Shown: one piece after another, positions 10,627-21,892 of the stretch
Numbering within the stretch: the first letter of the stretch is position 1
How the letters are laid out: each line of letters opens with the position of its first letter
Made by a program: the position numbers and the translations under genes
Assembly: GCA_002205965.3 (NCBI GenBank)
Contig: NADL03000704.1
Coordinates: 186,001-250,000 of the forward strand
From: Kappaphycus alvarezii
Taxonomy: Eukaryota; Rhodophyta; Florideophyceae; Gigartinales; Solieriaceae
DNA: 64,000 nt
Direction of reading: 5' to 3'
The notes under the pieces: model-generated
Told to the model about the DNA's origin: nothing
The model's database searches: none
What the model saw: the letters and a program-made list of their open reading frames with translations, nothing else

Positions 10627-13600
10627 ATCGCCCCGAAATTCCTTCGAGGCCGAAATTTTCATGGGATTTTCGCACGGCTCCTTGGACGGATGGTAAAGGA
10701 CCTCAAGAAAAATATTTTGATGCTGTTCAAAAACGGAAATCTGTTCATGATTTATTACCAGCATCAAATTCTAATAAGGTTCCTAAGGCAGTACAAGGTC
10801 TTGTCTTACAATCACAATTATTTGGACGAGCTCTTGATATTTGTAAGAAAATTCCAGACCCAGAAATTCAGTCTGAAAATGGTGCATTAGCGATTGCTAA
10901 CGCTATTCATAAGGTGGATCCTCTATCATCTATATCAGATACATTTCAAAAATTCTTAGATCTATTGCACACTACTTGTGGTGATAGTGAGTCTTTCAAA
11001 AATTTTGAATCACGGTTTGATGCTCAAATTGCCCGATTTCATTCATCTACTAGTACTTCGAAATTACCTGAAGCACTGGTATCATTTTTGCTCCTGGCTA
11101 ATTCCAAAATTGATTCAAACCAGCGAGTATCTATTTTGGCTGCTGCTTCTCCGAAGCATGAAGAAGCCGATTTGGAAAAAGGAAAAATCCTAGAATTAAT
11201 CAAATATTCAGAAATATCATCTATTATTCGTGCATGTGATAAACCAAAAAATACAAACCAATATATGGAAATGCTCAAAAATATATCTCTTAAAGTCAAT
11301 CAAATATTCCATACGGAGAAAAGAAAAATTTCAAGAAAAATAATAAGCAAAGATTATCTCCTGAAGACTTTGCTGCGCTCAAGGCAAAATCAACTTGTGA
11401 CCGATGTGGAGAAATTGGCCATTGGGCCTATGAAAAAGATAAATGCAAGAGTGCTAAAAATTATCATAAAGGTTCATCATCTAGAATGGGAAATGCAGAA
11501 AATATCAAAGACAAAAATGATTCTGGTTCTGTAACATTTCATATGGTAAAAACGGTGCTTGATTCTCCGTCAAATACGTTATACCCAGGTCCGTTACTTG
11601 ATGATGGAGCACCGTATAGTGGAATGGGTATTGTTGAATTACGAGCACTTTCGAAATTTATTTTACCGAAATGGAATGGAATTCTTGATGAACTTCCTGA
11701 ATGTATCAAGAACACGCCCTTCTGGCAATACGGAAATGGCGACCACTCAAGCGAAAAAAGAAAAATGATCGGTTCAATATTTTTATCAGCTATTTCAGAC
11801 AATGGAAATCAGGTTAAAATAAGGCATCTAATAATCAGTGGATCATCTCAATGGGTTATTGGAAGAAATATCACAAGAAAATCAAATATTATTCATATGA
11901 CGGACAATCGCATCGAGTTCGAGTCCGCAAATAATTCAATCGATTCTATAACATTGGTGGATCATGGTCATCATTGTTATGTACCCGGAAATATATTTAT
12001 ACAATCATCCGAACCTATTGAAAACTCATTTCTTTCAGCAATTTGTTCCAACAATATCAATACATCAAAAAAATATCTTGGGCTGAAAAGAAGAAAATAA
12101 TTAATATGGTTCACAAACATGTATGTGGTCACTCAAATTATGATGATATAAAACTATTGTTACAAAGAAATTTTATAAGGGACGATGAATGCAAAAAATA
12201 TTTATCAAGCATAATTGACTCCTGCAAATTTTGTGATGTCACAAAAAATCCATCTCACCTCGTGCAGTATCTTTAAGCTCTATTTCTCGCGGATTTAATG
12301 AATTGGTTTGTGTGGATCATTTTTTTGTGGAAAACTTGGATATTTTTCACATTATGGACTCAGTTACCAGGTATTCAACTGGTTCAATAGTGCCCTCTTT
12401 AAGGATGGAAAATTGCATTGATTGTATTGAGACTCTCTGGTTAACACCATTTTGGGACCCTAACAATTTAATGGGAGATCAGGCGTTTGACAATGATAAT
12501 TTTAGAAGCTATCTTGAGGAAAGAGGAATTTCGTTTTGTCCTATTGGTTCCCGCCGCCATAACAAAAATTATATTGAGTCAAAACATAAAATATTGAGAG
12601 ACATTTATATCCGTTTAAAAATATCCGATTCTTTTGCAAGTAATACGGTTCGTATTGCTCGAATGTTTCAAATATCGAATGATTTATATGGAAATGATGT
12701 TGTTTTTTCATACGAGCTTGCTACTGGTCACACTCGACCCATCGATAATTCTGGTCCTCGAAGTCTACCAAATGATTTAAGAGAAGCTCATAATGAGCTA
12801 ATAGGCAAGAGGAAATTAAATCTTATTCTAAAATCAAAGTCTGTGACCGATATTTCAATTAATGTTGGCGATATTGTGGAAATTTTTATTCATCTACCAA
12901 ATCATAAAAAAGGATCTTGGTCATCGCCCAAACCAGTATTGAAATTCGACAAAAAATCTCTTATCGTCACAGTACCTGGATCCAACGGAAAATTTATACA
13001 TGCTGCAATTGAAGATGTCCGACATTCCGTTTCATCTAATGAACTAGCATACCAAATTCAAAAGGCAAATGATTTATTGAATCAGTCTATTGAATATTCT
13101 GTGGAAGATATTTCTGATGAAACAAATATTACCGAAGTGAAGAATGTGGGCGAAAACAATTTTGACGATCATTCTGATGATGATAATTTTAACACAAATA
13201 TGAATACTGATGTCGAAAAATATAATGAATCAGAAAGTGATGGAAATTTATCAGAATCTAAAAACATATTATCTCTTGAACATGTTCCGATTGAATCTGA
13301 ACTTAGTTCCCTGCACCCTGAAAATTTAATTCATATCCCTATTGATGAAAACGATGGAATTGATGCGCATGAAATTGAGTTGTTACCTGGAACGGAATTG
13401 AAATCATCTGAACAAAAAGATCTGAGTTTTTATCATAAAAGGTTTGGATCTAAAGAATTTTTACTTCATCAAGCATCTGGACTCCCATCTCATATTATTT
13501 CAAATGCGTACAATACGGAAGAAAATAATTTTCTCACTACCTGTTCAAAAATTTATGTTTCAAAAATTCCTCCCGACTCGAATGTAATATCCAGTCACGT

Positions 13601-14081
13601 TTTATACAAAATAAAAATTTTGGATGATGGAAAATATTATTTCAAGGCTCTAATTACTCCGCATGGAAATGAGGACAAGGAGAAATATAATTTGAGAACT
13701 GATTCGGAATCTTGTTCTCCAATAGCAATTAGAATTCTCTTATCAATTCCTACAATTTTTAAATGGAATTTATCAAAGGTTGATTCAAAAGATCTATTCA
13801 GCTCTCTATCTACTTGTCGTGTGCCTGAAGACAAATCTATTAGAGCGGATGTTCAATTAATTCCATATAATTTCGAAACGAACAAAATCAAGAGAATGCT
13901 ATGGATACCTGGTACAATTAATCCCTCCGACCCGCTCACAAAAAAGGACAGTCCTGTATCTGACATGCTCAAGCTCCTTTTATTTGATGGATCTATACCT
14001 ATGGATATGAGTAATATTTTATCTCGGGATTCATCTCAGTCAACAGGATAAATTTAGTTCAATATTTCAAAGGGGAAGCAG

Positions 14082-14635
14082 TGTGAAAATTGACCAAATA
14101 TTTTAATCTCTATCCCGGTGTCCTACAGTGATGCTGAATTGTGGAGCAATATTTTTATTGATGCCCACAACTTATATTTATTATGAATCATCAAGGAATA
14201 ATTTTATCTATTTTACACTGGCACTATTTTATGCTGAATTCAGTGTGAAATAATTTTTATGTCCTACAGTTGGGTTTTTATATTATACAGGCTATAATTA
14301 TTACATTTATGCTACCAACAAATTATTATCTGGATGATTGCTTACCTGGAAAATACTGCAATAATTATTGCTGAGCCTGAATTATGTCTACCAAAATTAT
14401 TGAACGGCTCACCTGATTTTTGTAGCAGGTTCACCCTGGTTTAGAGTATAAGTAGTCTAGGTTGTTAGAAATATTTTTACATCCTCGGGCTATCGAAATA
14501 TTCCCCTCGATCAGATATTATTAAATTTGGTTTTCTATTCATTATTCATTCTAAGTCCGATTGTGGCATTTATTTATTTATTCAAGTTGGAACTATTTAT
14601 TATTATTTGGATCTACCTATCCCAATTATTTTGCA
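14082..14635 (+). repeat. 3' LTR of copia element 1
   Basis: A 554-bp partner of 10060-10613, followed by CCCGG at 14636-14640. Confidence 0.9.
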
Positions 14636-14640
14636 CCCGG

Positions 14641-16281
14641 CCCTCGTTGCAATGCCAACTTGGATTGGTTGTAGGTAGGTCGCCGCCTTTGTAGAGGATT
14701 GTGACATGAGGCAGCTACTCACCAAACGTCTCAGTGTCTCGCCTACGGCGATGGGACGGGGCGTCATGTCTGCCTTAGCAAGCGGGGTGAGTGGTGCTCC
14801 CGCGATCCACGGAGCCAGAGCGGGTGGCGCTTTTCCGGCTGCTAGGACATTGACGAGTTCGGTAAGCGAATGCAGCATTCCTCCACGGGAGGAGGAAGAC
14901 GGAGCGCGTGGCAACTCGTCGAGGTGGGAGGGGCGAAGGCCTGAGCCGCTGGGAGCGGAGCCAGGTTTGAACGAGCGGACTGCACGAAGGACCTCTTCCG
15001 TGGTGATTTTGGTAGGCGGGGGGATGGAAGCAGGCGGAACGAACTTGGGCCCGTGGGCTACCGGGGTTACCTGTGGGTGTTTTCTACGGAGTGCGTCAGA
15101 TACAGCTTGTGTTGCCGGGCGGACGCCGAGTGAGTTTAGTGCTGCGCCGCCTTTCCATAAGCGCCCTCTCTGACAAGGCTCAACGCTCGTCTGATGTTGG
15201 CCTGCTTTTGTTCTGACCGTGACAGCTTTTTCGAGGCGCTGTAGGTGCACTGGGCAAGCGCTGCTTGCCAGAGGGTATCGTATTGTCCCGCGTTCCATAG
15301 TCTTATCCGTTCCCTGAATATTTCTGCATTGGTGTGAGCGCTTGCGTCGCCATCGTCGTTTGGGAGTTGCCAACCCGATGTGTTACAGAGCATCACTGAA
15401 GGGAAGAGAAAGACCTTGCTTAGTGCATCCGACGCGCCGTCCTGTCCCGCGTCACACGCATGTGCAGCTTCTTGTAGAGCCATTGAGAGAAGTTCACTGA
15501 GGGCAGGCCGGAACCGTGTCGGGATATGACAAATCACCGGTATGTGGGTTGTGAAAACCTGATCAGCTCGGGGCAACGGTTGCGCGTGGTTGCTTGAGGG
15601 GTTTTAGATTTCTGCGGCAGGCCCCTGAGGCTCGGGATTGTCCGGTGTGGGTCGAGAAGTAGACCTGGTGTTCATCGCAGTTGTCAGAGGTGCCTCAGCG
15701 CTAGAAATGTTGGGGGTAATGCGGTCTGCGGAAACCTTATTTGGTGCTGGCGGGGCTGGCTCGTCTGAGACAGGTACCGGGGAGGGTACAGTAGTTGGAA
15801 CGAGGCTGCGGAGTTGTGTGTTGTCCAGTGGCGTGTGCTGCTTTGGTGCCGTGTTGACTGTGCATTTTGGGCATTTCGAGTATGAAAACTCGAAGAGGCC
15901 GTTTTCCCTCGGCCCGGAAACCTTGGAGCCGATGTCCTGGTTGTGGCAAGCACAGTACCAATAACCCACCTGTGCGATGTACCTCTTGAGCTTACTGTGC
16001 TGATGCAGTTTTGGCTGTCCTTGCTTAGATCCGGCGCGGTGCGTGTTACGAAGATGTGCCAGCAGGTTGGCGACTGTTCGCATTCGGGTCTTTGGGGTTG
16101 GGCAGAGTGGACAAACCTCTGGATGTGGTAGTGGCCTTGTTGAGGTGGGGTCTGCTAGCGTGCGCTCTGAAAACCAATTGCCATTGTTTCGCTCGACCGG
16201 CATGTGCTCTAGGTGGGGTACATGTTCAATTTTTGATTGTTCCAGGGGGTTGATCGGTTGTTCTTCCGTTGGCGGGGGCAT
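14641..16281 (-). pseudogene. Family-B LINE: N-terminal zinc fingers, linker and RT N-terminal part
   Basis: From ATG 16281 the frame has a C2H2 finger (C57-x2-C60-x15-H-x4-H) and a second cysteine-rich finger (W-Y-C-A-C, later C-P-K-C). These would bind nucleic acid as in R2-like LINEs. An in-frame TAG at 15606-15604 separates this from a linker (15136-15576, ending EGAYGKAAQ), and a frameshift near 15150 leads to the RT start (SFKPGSAPSGSGLRPSHLDE, then PRPIAVGETLRRL). The TAG could be a defect or the border of two ORFs; the 24-kb copy starts downstream and cannot decide. Confidence 0.7.
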
Positions 16282-16296
16282 GATAGCAATAGGGAA

Positions 16297-16385
16297 CAGT
16301 ACAGTGGGGAAAATTGGGAAATTGGTTTGGTTTACTGCGAGTGTTGGAAAGGTTGGGAGTCCTCTCTATTTTTCAATCATTGAAA
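16297..16385 (-). mobile_element. Family-B LINE 3' end just upstream of the long copy
   Basis: The minus-strand text GAGGACTCCCAACC, TTTCCAACACTCGCAGTAAAC, then CCCAATTTTCCCC is a family-B 3' terminus. It ends about 15-20 bp before the start codon of the next family-B element, so the two lie head to tail. Confidence 0.6.
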
Positions 16386-16720
16386 CACCCAAAGTTTTGT
16401 CTTTAGCTGACTTGTCTTTTTATTTCTTCGCTTAAGCTCCCTCCTCCACCTATACCTCGCCCTCCCTCGTCCGACGTTCGAGCCCGCTCCCGCGGTCCTT
16501 CTGCGGTTGCGCTCTGTCGCGCGACGACGGTGCTTTCGCCCTCATCTTCCCTCTTCTCCTGGTTTTTTTTCTTTTTTCTTCTTTGATTCTCCCGATCTTC
16601 GCCAGATTCGTTTTTCCACAGCGCTATCTTATTGGCTACTTCTTGATTTTAAGTCTATCGTGATCTTTTTATTAGCTATTTCCTTTCCCGTGATCTCCCG
16701 ACCCCACAGTTTCTGCCACC

Positions 16721-17871
16721 ATGCCTTCCCGACCTTCTTCTGGGCATTCCGACACCGTTGTTTCCCTAACCCATGCGTCGATGGACTATCTGGTCAAATG
16801 CGTCTCCATCTTTGATGGAGTCGTCAATCTCTCCGACCCTGCAGCCACAGCTGCATTCTGTTCTGCCGTTCAGAACTCCCCGTGGCGACCGCTCTGGCCC
16901 CTTCTCTGCAAAACAACCCTCAGTTTCGTTCCGTCCTGCAGATCTTGACCTCTCTTGCGGCCCCTTCCTCGCTGACTTCTCCAGCCACTGAACCGGACCA
17001 ATCTCCCAATCCTGCTCCTCAGCCTCCCGCACAATCCTACCTACGCGCGGCGGCCATGCCCCCAATAGCCCCAAAACCCCTCCGCCGTCTCCCTTTCCTG
17101 GGCCGCCAAGGCCTCACCCATCAGGGTGACCTTTCAGCTGTTCGCATCTCCACCAAGTTTGCGGGCCGCGTCCGCCGAGCTACTCGAGGGCTTTTTGGCG
17201 GCAACACCAAGCGAGTTGTCGTTGTCACGTCTCCTCCGGACTTTCCTGTACACGATCCGTCCGCTTTCCGCCGAGCCATCACACAAGGTGGTTTTCCGGG
17301 CTCCTGTTCCATTATTCGCTCCTCTTCCCCTCATATCTTCATGGTGTGCGCTGCCGAGCGGGATTTGGCGTCTTTACCTCCCGCCTATACCGCCTTCCGA
17401 AACTTGGCGAAGACATCGGACAACTACGACCATCCCGAACTCGTGTTTTCCGAAATCATGGACATCTCTTCAGATCTGTCTCCTGCCCAGCTCCGCGGCG
17501 TCCTTCCTGGCCTTCGACAAGAAATCGAACGCCTGGAATCTCCGTCCTGCTTGTGGTATCCGGCTCCTGCTTTTGCCCAATCCCTCCGCGAAATGGAGTC
17601 CGCAGCTTACCAGACTCTTTCTGCCGATCCCACCTTTGCCCGGGACATGCCTCCCCTCGCACCCCCTTCGGCTCCCGCTGTCCACTCTAAGCGCCGTCGC
17701 GCCCGTCCAGATGTGACCGATACGGATGGTTTTACCCTGGTTGCACGTCGCGGCCCTGGGCCCGCGACCTCTTCTGCTCCTAGCTCCCCCGTTCCCCCGC
17801 AGGTTGATGGTCGGTTCTCTGTCCTCGAATACGTCCCAGTTCCGGAATCAATGACCGATAATGACCAGTAG
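16721..17871 (+). pseudogene. Family-E LINE ORF1
   Basis: The start GCCACCATG matches a good Kozak context. The first frame (MPSRPSSGHSDTVVSLTHAS) passes by a frameshift near 16890 into the 16882-17871 frame of 329 residues. That part has a proline-rich stretch, a basic middle with KRVVVVTSPPDFPV and HIFMVC that may be an RNA-binding alpha/beta fold, then a basic KRRRARPD tract and a tail ending ESMTDNDQ. It is probably the nucleic-acid-binding ORF1 protein of the LINE, but I recognise no defined domain. Its TAG lies inside the start of ORF2. Confidence 0.6.
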
Positions 17872-20605
17872 GATTGCTTCTGTCCCTCCTACTGCCCTTA
17901 CTTTCCCTGCTCTTTTCAGGGCTTCGATACCCGTTCTTCCGTACATCCCTCGCCCAGTTCAAGCAGCGGCCTACGACCTCTATTTTGCCTCCTTGAGCCG
18001 TGTCATCGCTGCTCCGTCTGATGCACATCGTCATCGTGCCCTTCTCGAACTTGTCGCCCTCCCCAAACTCGTATTTCGACGCAATCATCCTCGCTTCCAT
18101 CGCTCGAGCCGCTCTGAAATCTGCTCCAATCTTGCCGACCGCATTCGTCTCGCATCTTCCGGTCTTTTCGATGACCTCTTCATTGAAGCCCTCTCCCTTT
18201 TCGGGGCCTCCCACCCCCTGCTACCCATGCCGACGCCTCTCATTCCCCATCTACCCTCCAGCGCAGCCGCCGCTTACTGCACCGTGGCAGTCCTTCCCGC
18301 GCCACAGCAGCCTTACTGCACGATACCCCACCTGTTGTGCCCTCGGAAGACATTCTCCGCAGACTCAAATCCCTTCACCCACGCCCACGTCCCCCGTTCA
18401 GCCCCTCCCTAACTCTCGTCTTCCCCCTGCCGTCAAGTTTTCCGTTTCGGATGTTCGTAGAGCCATCCATAGCCTCGACCCGTCCACCGCCCCTGGATCT
18501 GATGGCCTTTCCCCGCTCTTTCTCCGTATGTTGCTTCGACCTGCGGGGGGAGTGCATCCCGCCCGCGACTGTCTTTATGTGCTGACCAAGTTTGTTAACA
18601 TGTGTTCCAACGGCGAACTACCGGACTCGTGCAGGGCCTACTTCTGTGGGGGCCGGCTCACAGCCCTCCACAAGCCCAACGGTGGACTTCGCCCTATAGC
18701 TGTTGGTCTCCTCCTCCGCCGACTTATTGCCCGCCTCCTCGCTCACAAGGCTTGCTCGACTGCAGCTTCCTATCTCTTGCCTCATCAACTCGGCGTGGGC
18801 GTTAAAAGCGGGGCAGAGGCCATTGTTCATGCCGTCCGTCGCCTGACGCAAAACACCAAGTTCCAGGACCACGTATTGATCCAAGTCGATGCCCACAATG
18901 CTTTCAACAGCATTTGTCGACAACGCATTCTTGATGCGTTCTGGACTTTGCACCTGGCATCGCGCGATGGGTTCACTACTGTTATGGGGATACCTCTTTT
19001 CTCTCATTCGGTTCATTCTCCATACTAAGCGCCGATGGCACTCAACAGGGGGATCCTTTGGGGGCTCTGCTTTTCGCTCTCGCTCTCCATCCTCTCGTTC
19101 TCAAGTTCAGGAGCGATTCCGGCCCCCGCTCAACGCTTGGTATGCAGACGATGGGAACTTGGTCGTTCCCCGCTCGCAGGCCCTCGAGGCTTTGCAATTC
19201 TTCCAGAGTCAGGGACCAGCCATCGGGTTCGCACTGAATATGACCAAAACTCACGTATACGGCCTCTCCTATAATCCCTCTCCCCTCACTCTTCCCTGCC
19301 CCTTCTCCACGCCCGATGGCTTTACCGTTCTCGGCTCTCCCATTGGTTCCGATACCTTCGTCAGCGCCGCATTTCACACCCGTCAAGCTGAAGTAGATCG
19401 CATCTTTTCCTGTCTTCAGTCCTTCGATGACGCCCAGATGGCCTACCACTTGCACCGTTTCTGTGCGAACGCCTGTAAGGTTGTTTATCTGCTGCGGACT
19501 CTCTCCCCCACCAATCTACGGCTTTGGCCGTCAGCTTCGACCGGAAGCAGCGGGAGGCTTTCGCACAGATTCATGGTCCTTGCACCGACTCCGAATGGGA
19601 GCAAGCCTGCCTTCCTATTTCCTATGGGGGCCTCGGCATTCTTCTCGCTTCGTCAATCCCTGAGTCCGCTTATTCGGCCGTTTCTCAGATCTGCTCTCCT
19701 TCTCGGGAGACCTACACCTGGAGGAAGTGCCTCGGGCCGCGATTTCTTTATTATCTACCCGTTATCCAGATCTTTCGGCTTCCCTGTCGCCCACTTCCCT
19801 GTTTCAGAGGTGTCAAACGCCGGTCCCCGACGAACGGCTCCAGTCTGCTATCTCGTCTGAGCTTCACAGTTCGACGTTTGATCGGATCTTCCGATCATCC
19901 TCTGACCGCGACAGATCTCGCCTCCTATCTGTCCGTGAGTCGTCCGCCTGTTCAGCTTTCTCTACTTTACCGCACCCTCACCGCGGCACCTATCTGTCCT
20001 CGCAAGCTTGGATAGTCGCTGTATCTCTACGCCTCGGCCGCGCGATTTTCTCTGGTCATGATCGATGTCCGGTATGTGCTCGCCGTTCCAACGACATCGC
20101 CCCGGTGCTCGATCCCCTGGGCAAACATGCCCTCACCTGTAAGTACAACGATGGGCAGACTCGTCGCCACAATGTCTTGCGTAACGCTCTCCATCGCTAC
20201 TGTAAGGAGCTTGGAATTTCTGCCTCTCTTGAACATCTGCTTCCTCCCCTTCCCCCTTCGTCCTCTTCCTCGTCCGCCCTTCGCATAGATCTTTATATCC
20301 CTGCTGCATATGGCCTCGACCCGAAGGATATTGCTTTGGATGTCACAGTGGCCCATCCACAGTCACTTCTCGCGTTTCCCAGTGTGCCCTATCTGGCGGC
20401 GCAGCTGCCTCAATGGCTGAACGTGCGAAACACACGCACTACGGTCTAGTCTGCCACACGAACGATATACGGCTTCTTCCTGTTGGTATTGATGTGTTCG
20501 GTGCCTTGGGGCCGACGGTGCGACTTTCTTCCGGCACCTTTCTACGTTCGCTGCTGCCCGTCGAGGCACCACTCCCCAATGGGAGCTGCACCTCCTAATC
20601 ACGCG
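17861..20605 (+). pseudogene. Family-E LINE ORF2: RT, zinc knuckle, RLE
   Basis: ORF2 starts at ATG 17861, overlapping the ORF1 stop by 11 nt. Across several frames one reads the RT entry (SLDPSTAPGSDGLSPLFLR, GGLRPIAVGLLLRRL), motif A (VDAHNAFNS), motif B (GTQQGDPLGALLFA near 19030), motif C (Y-A-D-D near 19145), motif D (GFALNMTKTHVYG), a long post-RT region, a knuckle (C-P-V-C ... H-A-L-T-C near 20130) and the RLE (ALRIDLYIP then ALDVTVAHP near 20340). It would copy the LINE RNA at a nicked target. At least six frameshifts lie between these motifs, so this copy is inactive. Confidence 0.8.
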
Positions 20606-20717
20606 CTTTGTGTTCTGCTTGCATGGGTTACAAGCTCGTCAAGCTCTTACCAGATGCATTTCCGATTAGTTTCTCTCTCATCCCCCTATGCATGTTAATT
20701 TCTCTGTAATCCCCCTC

Positions 20718-20737
20718 AGCATGTTCTCCCACATGCT
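20718..20737 (+). other. Family-E LINE 3' UTR hairpin
   Basis: AGCATG (20718-20723) pairs with CATGCT (20732-20737) across an 8-nt loop, a few nucleotides before CCCGTAAAGATT. The sequence of this stem differs from other family-E copies but the pairing is kept. Confidence 0.6.
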
Positions 20738-20935
20738 CTTTCCACATCCCGTAAAGATTACACACACTGTATTTGTAATCAAAGGAACAATACAGTAAGC
20801 CTAGTGACAATTTTCCGATCCCCTGAGGTCCTAGAAACAGTGCACCCTACTAAGCGATTGGGCTTACTACTGTACTATGTACTGTACAGTGTGCCAATCC
20901 TCGGGACTTCTTGTCTTGTACGGTCGGTATGCACT

Positions 20936-21445
20936 TCAGACCTCCTTGTTCAAAACTGTAATTGTCACCCGTGCTCCACTGTCAGTTGATACAGCGATGC
21001 AATCAATACGGTGCTGCGGAAATTGACCGTTTGGAATTTTGAAATTTTGTCCTTGTCGGCGGAGGACACGGGAGCCAGCGGGATAGCCGATGGGCGATGC
21101 GATGAAGAAAGCGCGGTCGGTATGTGGATGCTCTAAGCGATCGCCTTGGCGAAGAGAAGCAGGGGGGGCGCCGGACACCGAAGTCCACGTGACTGTGGAT
21201 AGTACGAAAAGAAGTAAAACGAAATTGACGATTCCCGTCAAGACTCCGGTGGTGGCGACACCAGCTTCAGGGCTACGAGCGGTCTTCGCGAGCAGGTGGA
21301 ACCACCTCGAGGGCGACCGGTCCGAGCCCGCCGTGGTGTCCCGCGAGATGCGACGGGCACCCCGTGCAATGATGGCTTCCGTGCGTTTTGGGGGTGATGG
21401 CAAGAGTTGAGGGTACGAAGTCCGTACAGTTTCGGTGCCTTCCAA
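20936..21445 (-). CDS. Unrecognised single-pass membrane protein frame, no ATG
   Basis: The 169-codon minus-strand frame contains no methionine codon, so it is an exon or the 3' part of a gene. It has a polar N-terminal half, one hydrophobic segment near residues 68-90 (TGVLTGIVNFVLLLFVLSTV) and a C-terminal half ending ARVTITVLNKEV. The composition is protein-like, and the frame abuts family-B LINE 3' ends at 21446. A host gene truncated by LINE insertion is my preferred reading; a chance frame is possible because the region is GC-rich. Confidence 0.4.
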   Translation of the reverse strand: MEGTETVRTSYPQLLPSPPKRTEAIIARGARRISRDTTAGSDRSPSRWFHLLAKTARSPEAGVATTGVLTGIVNFVLLLFVLSTVTWTSVSGAPPASLRQGDRLEHPHTDRAFFIASPIGYPAGSRVLRRQGQNFKIPNGQFPQHRIDCIAVSTDSGARVTITVLNKEV

Positions 21446-21620
21446 GGGGGAAAATTGGTTGTTTACTGCGAGTAATGGAACGGTTGGGAAAATTGGTTGG
21501 GAGTCCTCTGTATTTGCTCTCCAGAATAAAGGGGGAAAAATGGATCTAAAATTGGTTTAGTTTACTGCGAGTAATGGAACGGTTGAGAGTCCTCTGTATT
21601 TGTAATCAAGGTACTGTGCT
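21446..21620 (-). mobile_element. Two family-B LINE 3' ends in tandem
   Basis: Two ~70-bp units (21448-21520 and 21530-21610) both contain TTTACTGCGAGTAATGGAAC, GGTTG and GAGTCCTCTGTATTTG. On the minus strand each ends in the family-B terminus AAACCAATTTT plus C-rich tail. They carry no coding sequence. Confidence 0.65.
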
Positions 21621-21892
21621 GTGCTGTACTTTTTTAAGAAAACGGGGGAACACAGGGGGTTCATTACAGTGTACTGTAACAGAAGGGGTGGCTGATACTG
21701 TACCTAGTCAAGTGGAAAAATGTGAAATGGGGGGTTAATTTACTGTGGTAGATATGTGGGTTGGGGTGTTTTAATTATTGAAAAATAGGTTAGCCTATGT
21801 TCCAAAGCGCATCAAATATGTAATTGGTACAGTACTGTACAAGTGGTCGGCATGGGGGAATCAAGAAACGGAATTAATTCAGTCTAAGGTCG
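21620..21892. repeat. GTACTGTAC-rich spacer
   Basis: Interspersed TACTGTAC and ACAGTACTG words (21625-21720 and 21820-21850) with no gene. The same words cluster at 22.93-23.03 kb, 23.66-23.88 kb and 42.62-42.67 kb. Confidence 0.5.

Larger units (their letters stand above)
10060..14635 (+). mobile_element. Ty1/copia LTR retrotransposon 1, young, incomplete
   Basis: The element is 4576 bp with 554-bp LTRs (about 99% identical) and 5-bp duplications of CCCGG. Parts in order: primer site 10614-10626, gag region about 10620-11480 with a zinc-knuckle-like C-G-E-I-G-H-W segment near 11400, protease-like region near 11600, integrase from about 12100 to 12700, then a region with traces of RT and RNase H ending near 14040. 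A purine tract (AAAGGGGAAGCAG) adjoins the 3' LTR. The polymerase part looks incomplete, so the copy is a broken, probably non-autonomous fossil with a handful of breaks. It is AT-rich, unlike the GC-rich LINE it sits in. Confidence 0.85.
8056..16296 (-). mobile_element. LINE family B, long copy, split by a copia insertion
   Basis: Read on the minus strand, the element runs from a start just upstream of ATG 16281 through zinc fingers, a linker, reverse transcriptase, zinc knuckle and RLE to a C-rich 3' end at 8056. A Ty1/copia element (10060-14635) sits inside the reverse transcriptase, with 5-bp duplications of CCCGG. Removing it restores the order seen in the family-B copy at 24.0-26.5 kb, which is very similar at the nucleotide level. 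N-terminal C2H2 fingers plus RT plus C-terminal RLE recall the R2/NeSL-like LINE clades. Several stops and frameshifts make this copy dead. Confidence 0.85.
16430..20775 (+). mobile_element. LINE family E, near full-length copy
   Basis: The copy has a pyrimidine-rich 5' region (16430-16720), ORF1 (16721-17871), ORF2 (17861-20600) and a 3' UTR ending with the family hairpin and CCCGTAAAGATTACAC. ORF2 carries RT, zinc knuckle and RLE but no AP endonuclease. About six frameshifts break it. Sense-strand sequence is GC- and C-rich throughout, unlike the AT-rich copia elements. Truncated relatives lie at 26.5, 30.8, 31-32.3, 41.4, 46.7, 49.1-51.5 and 63.7-64 kb. Confidence 0.8.
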
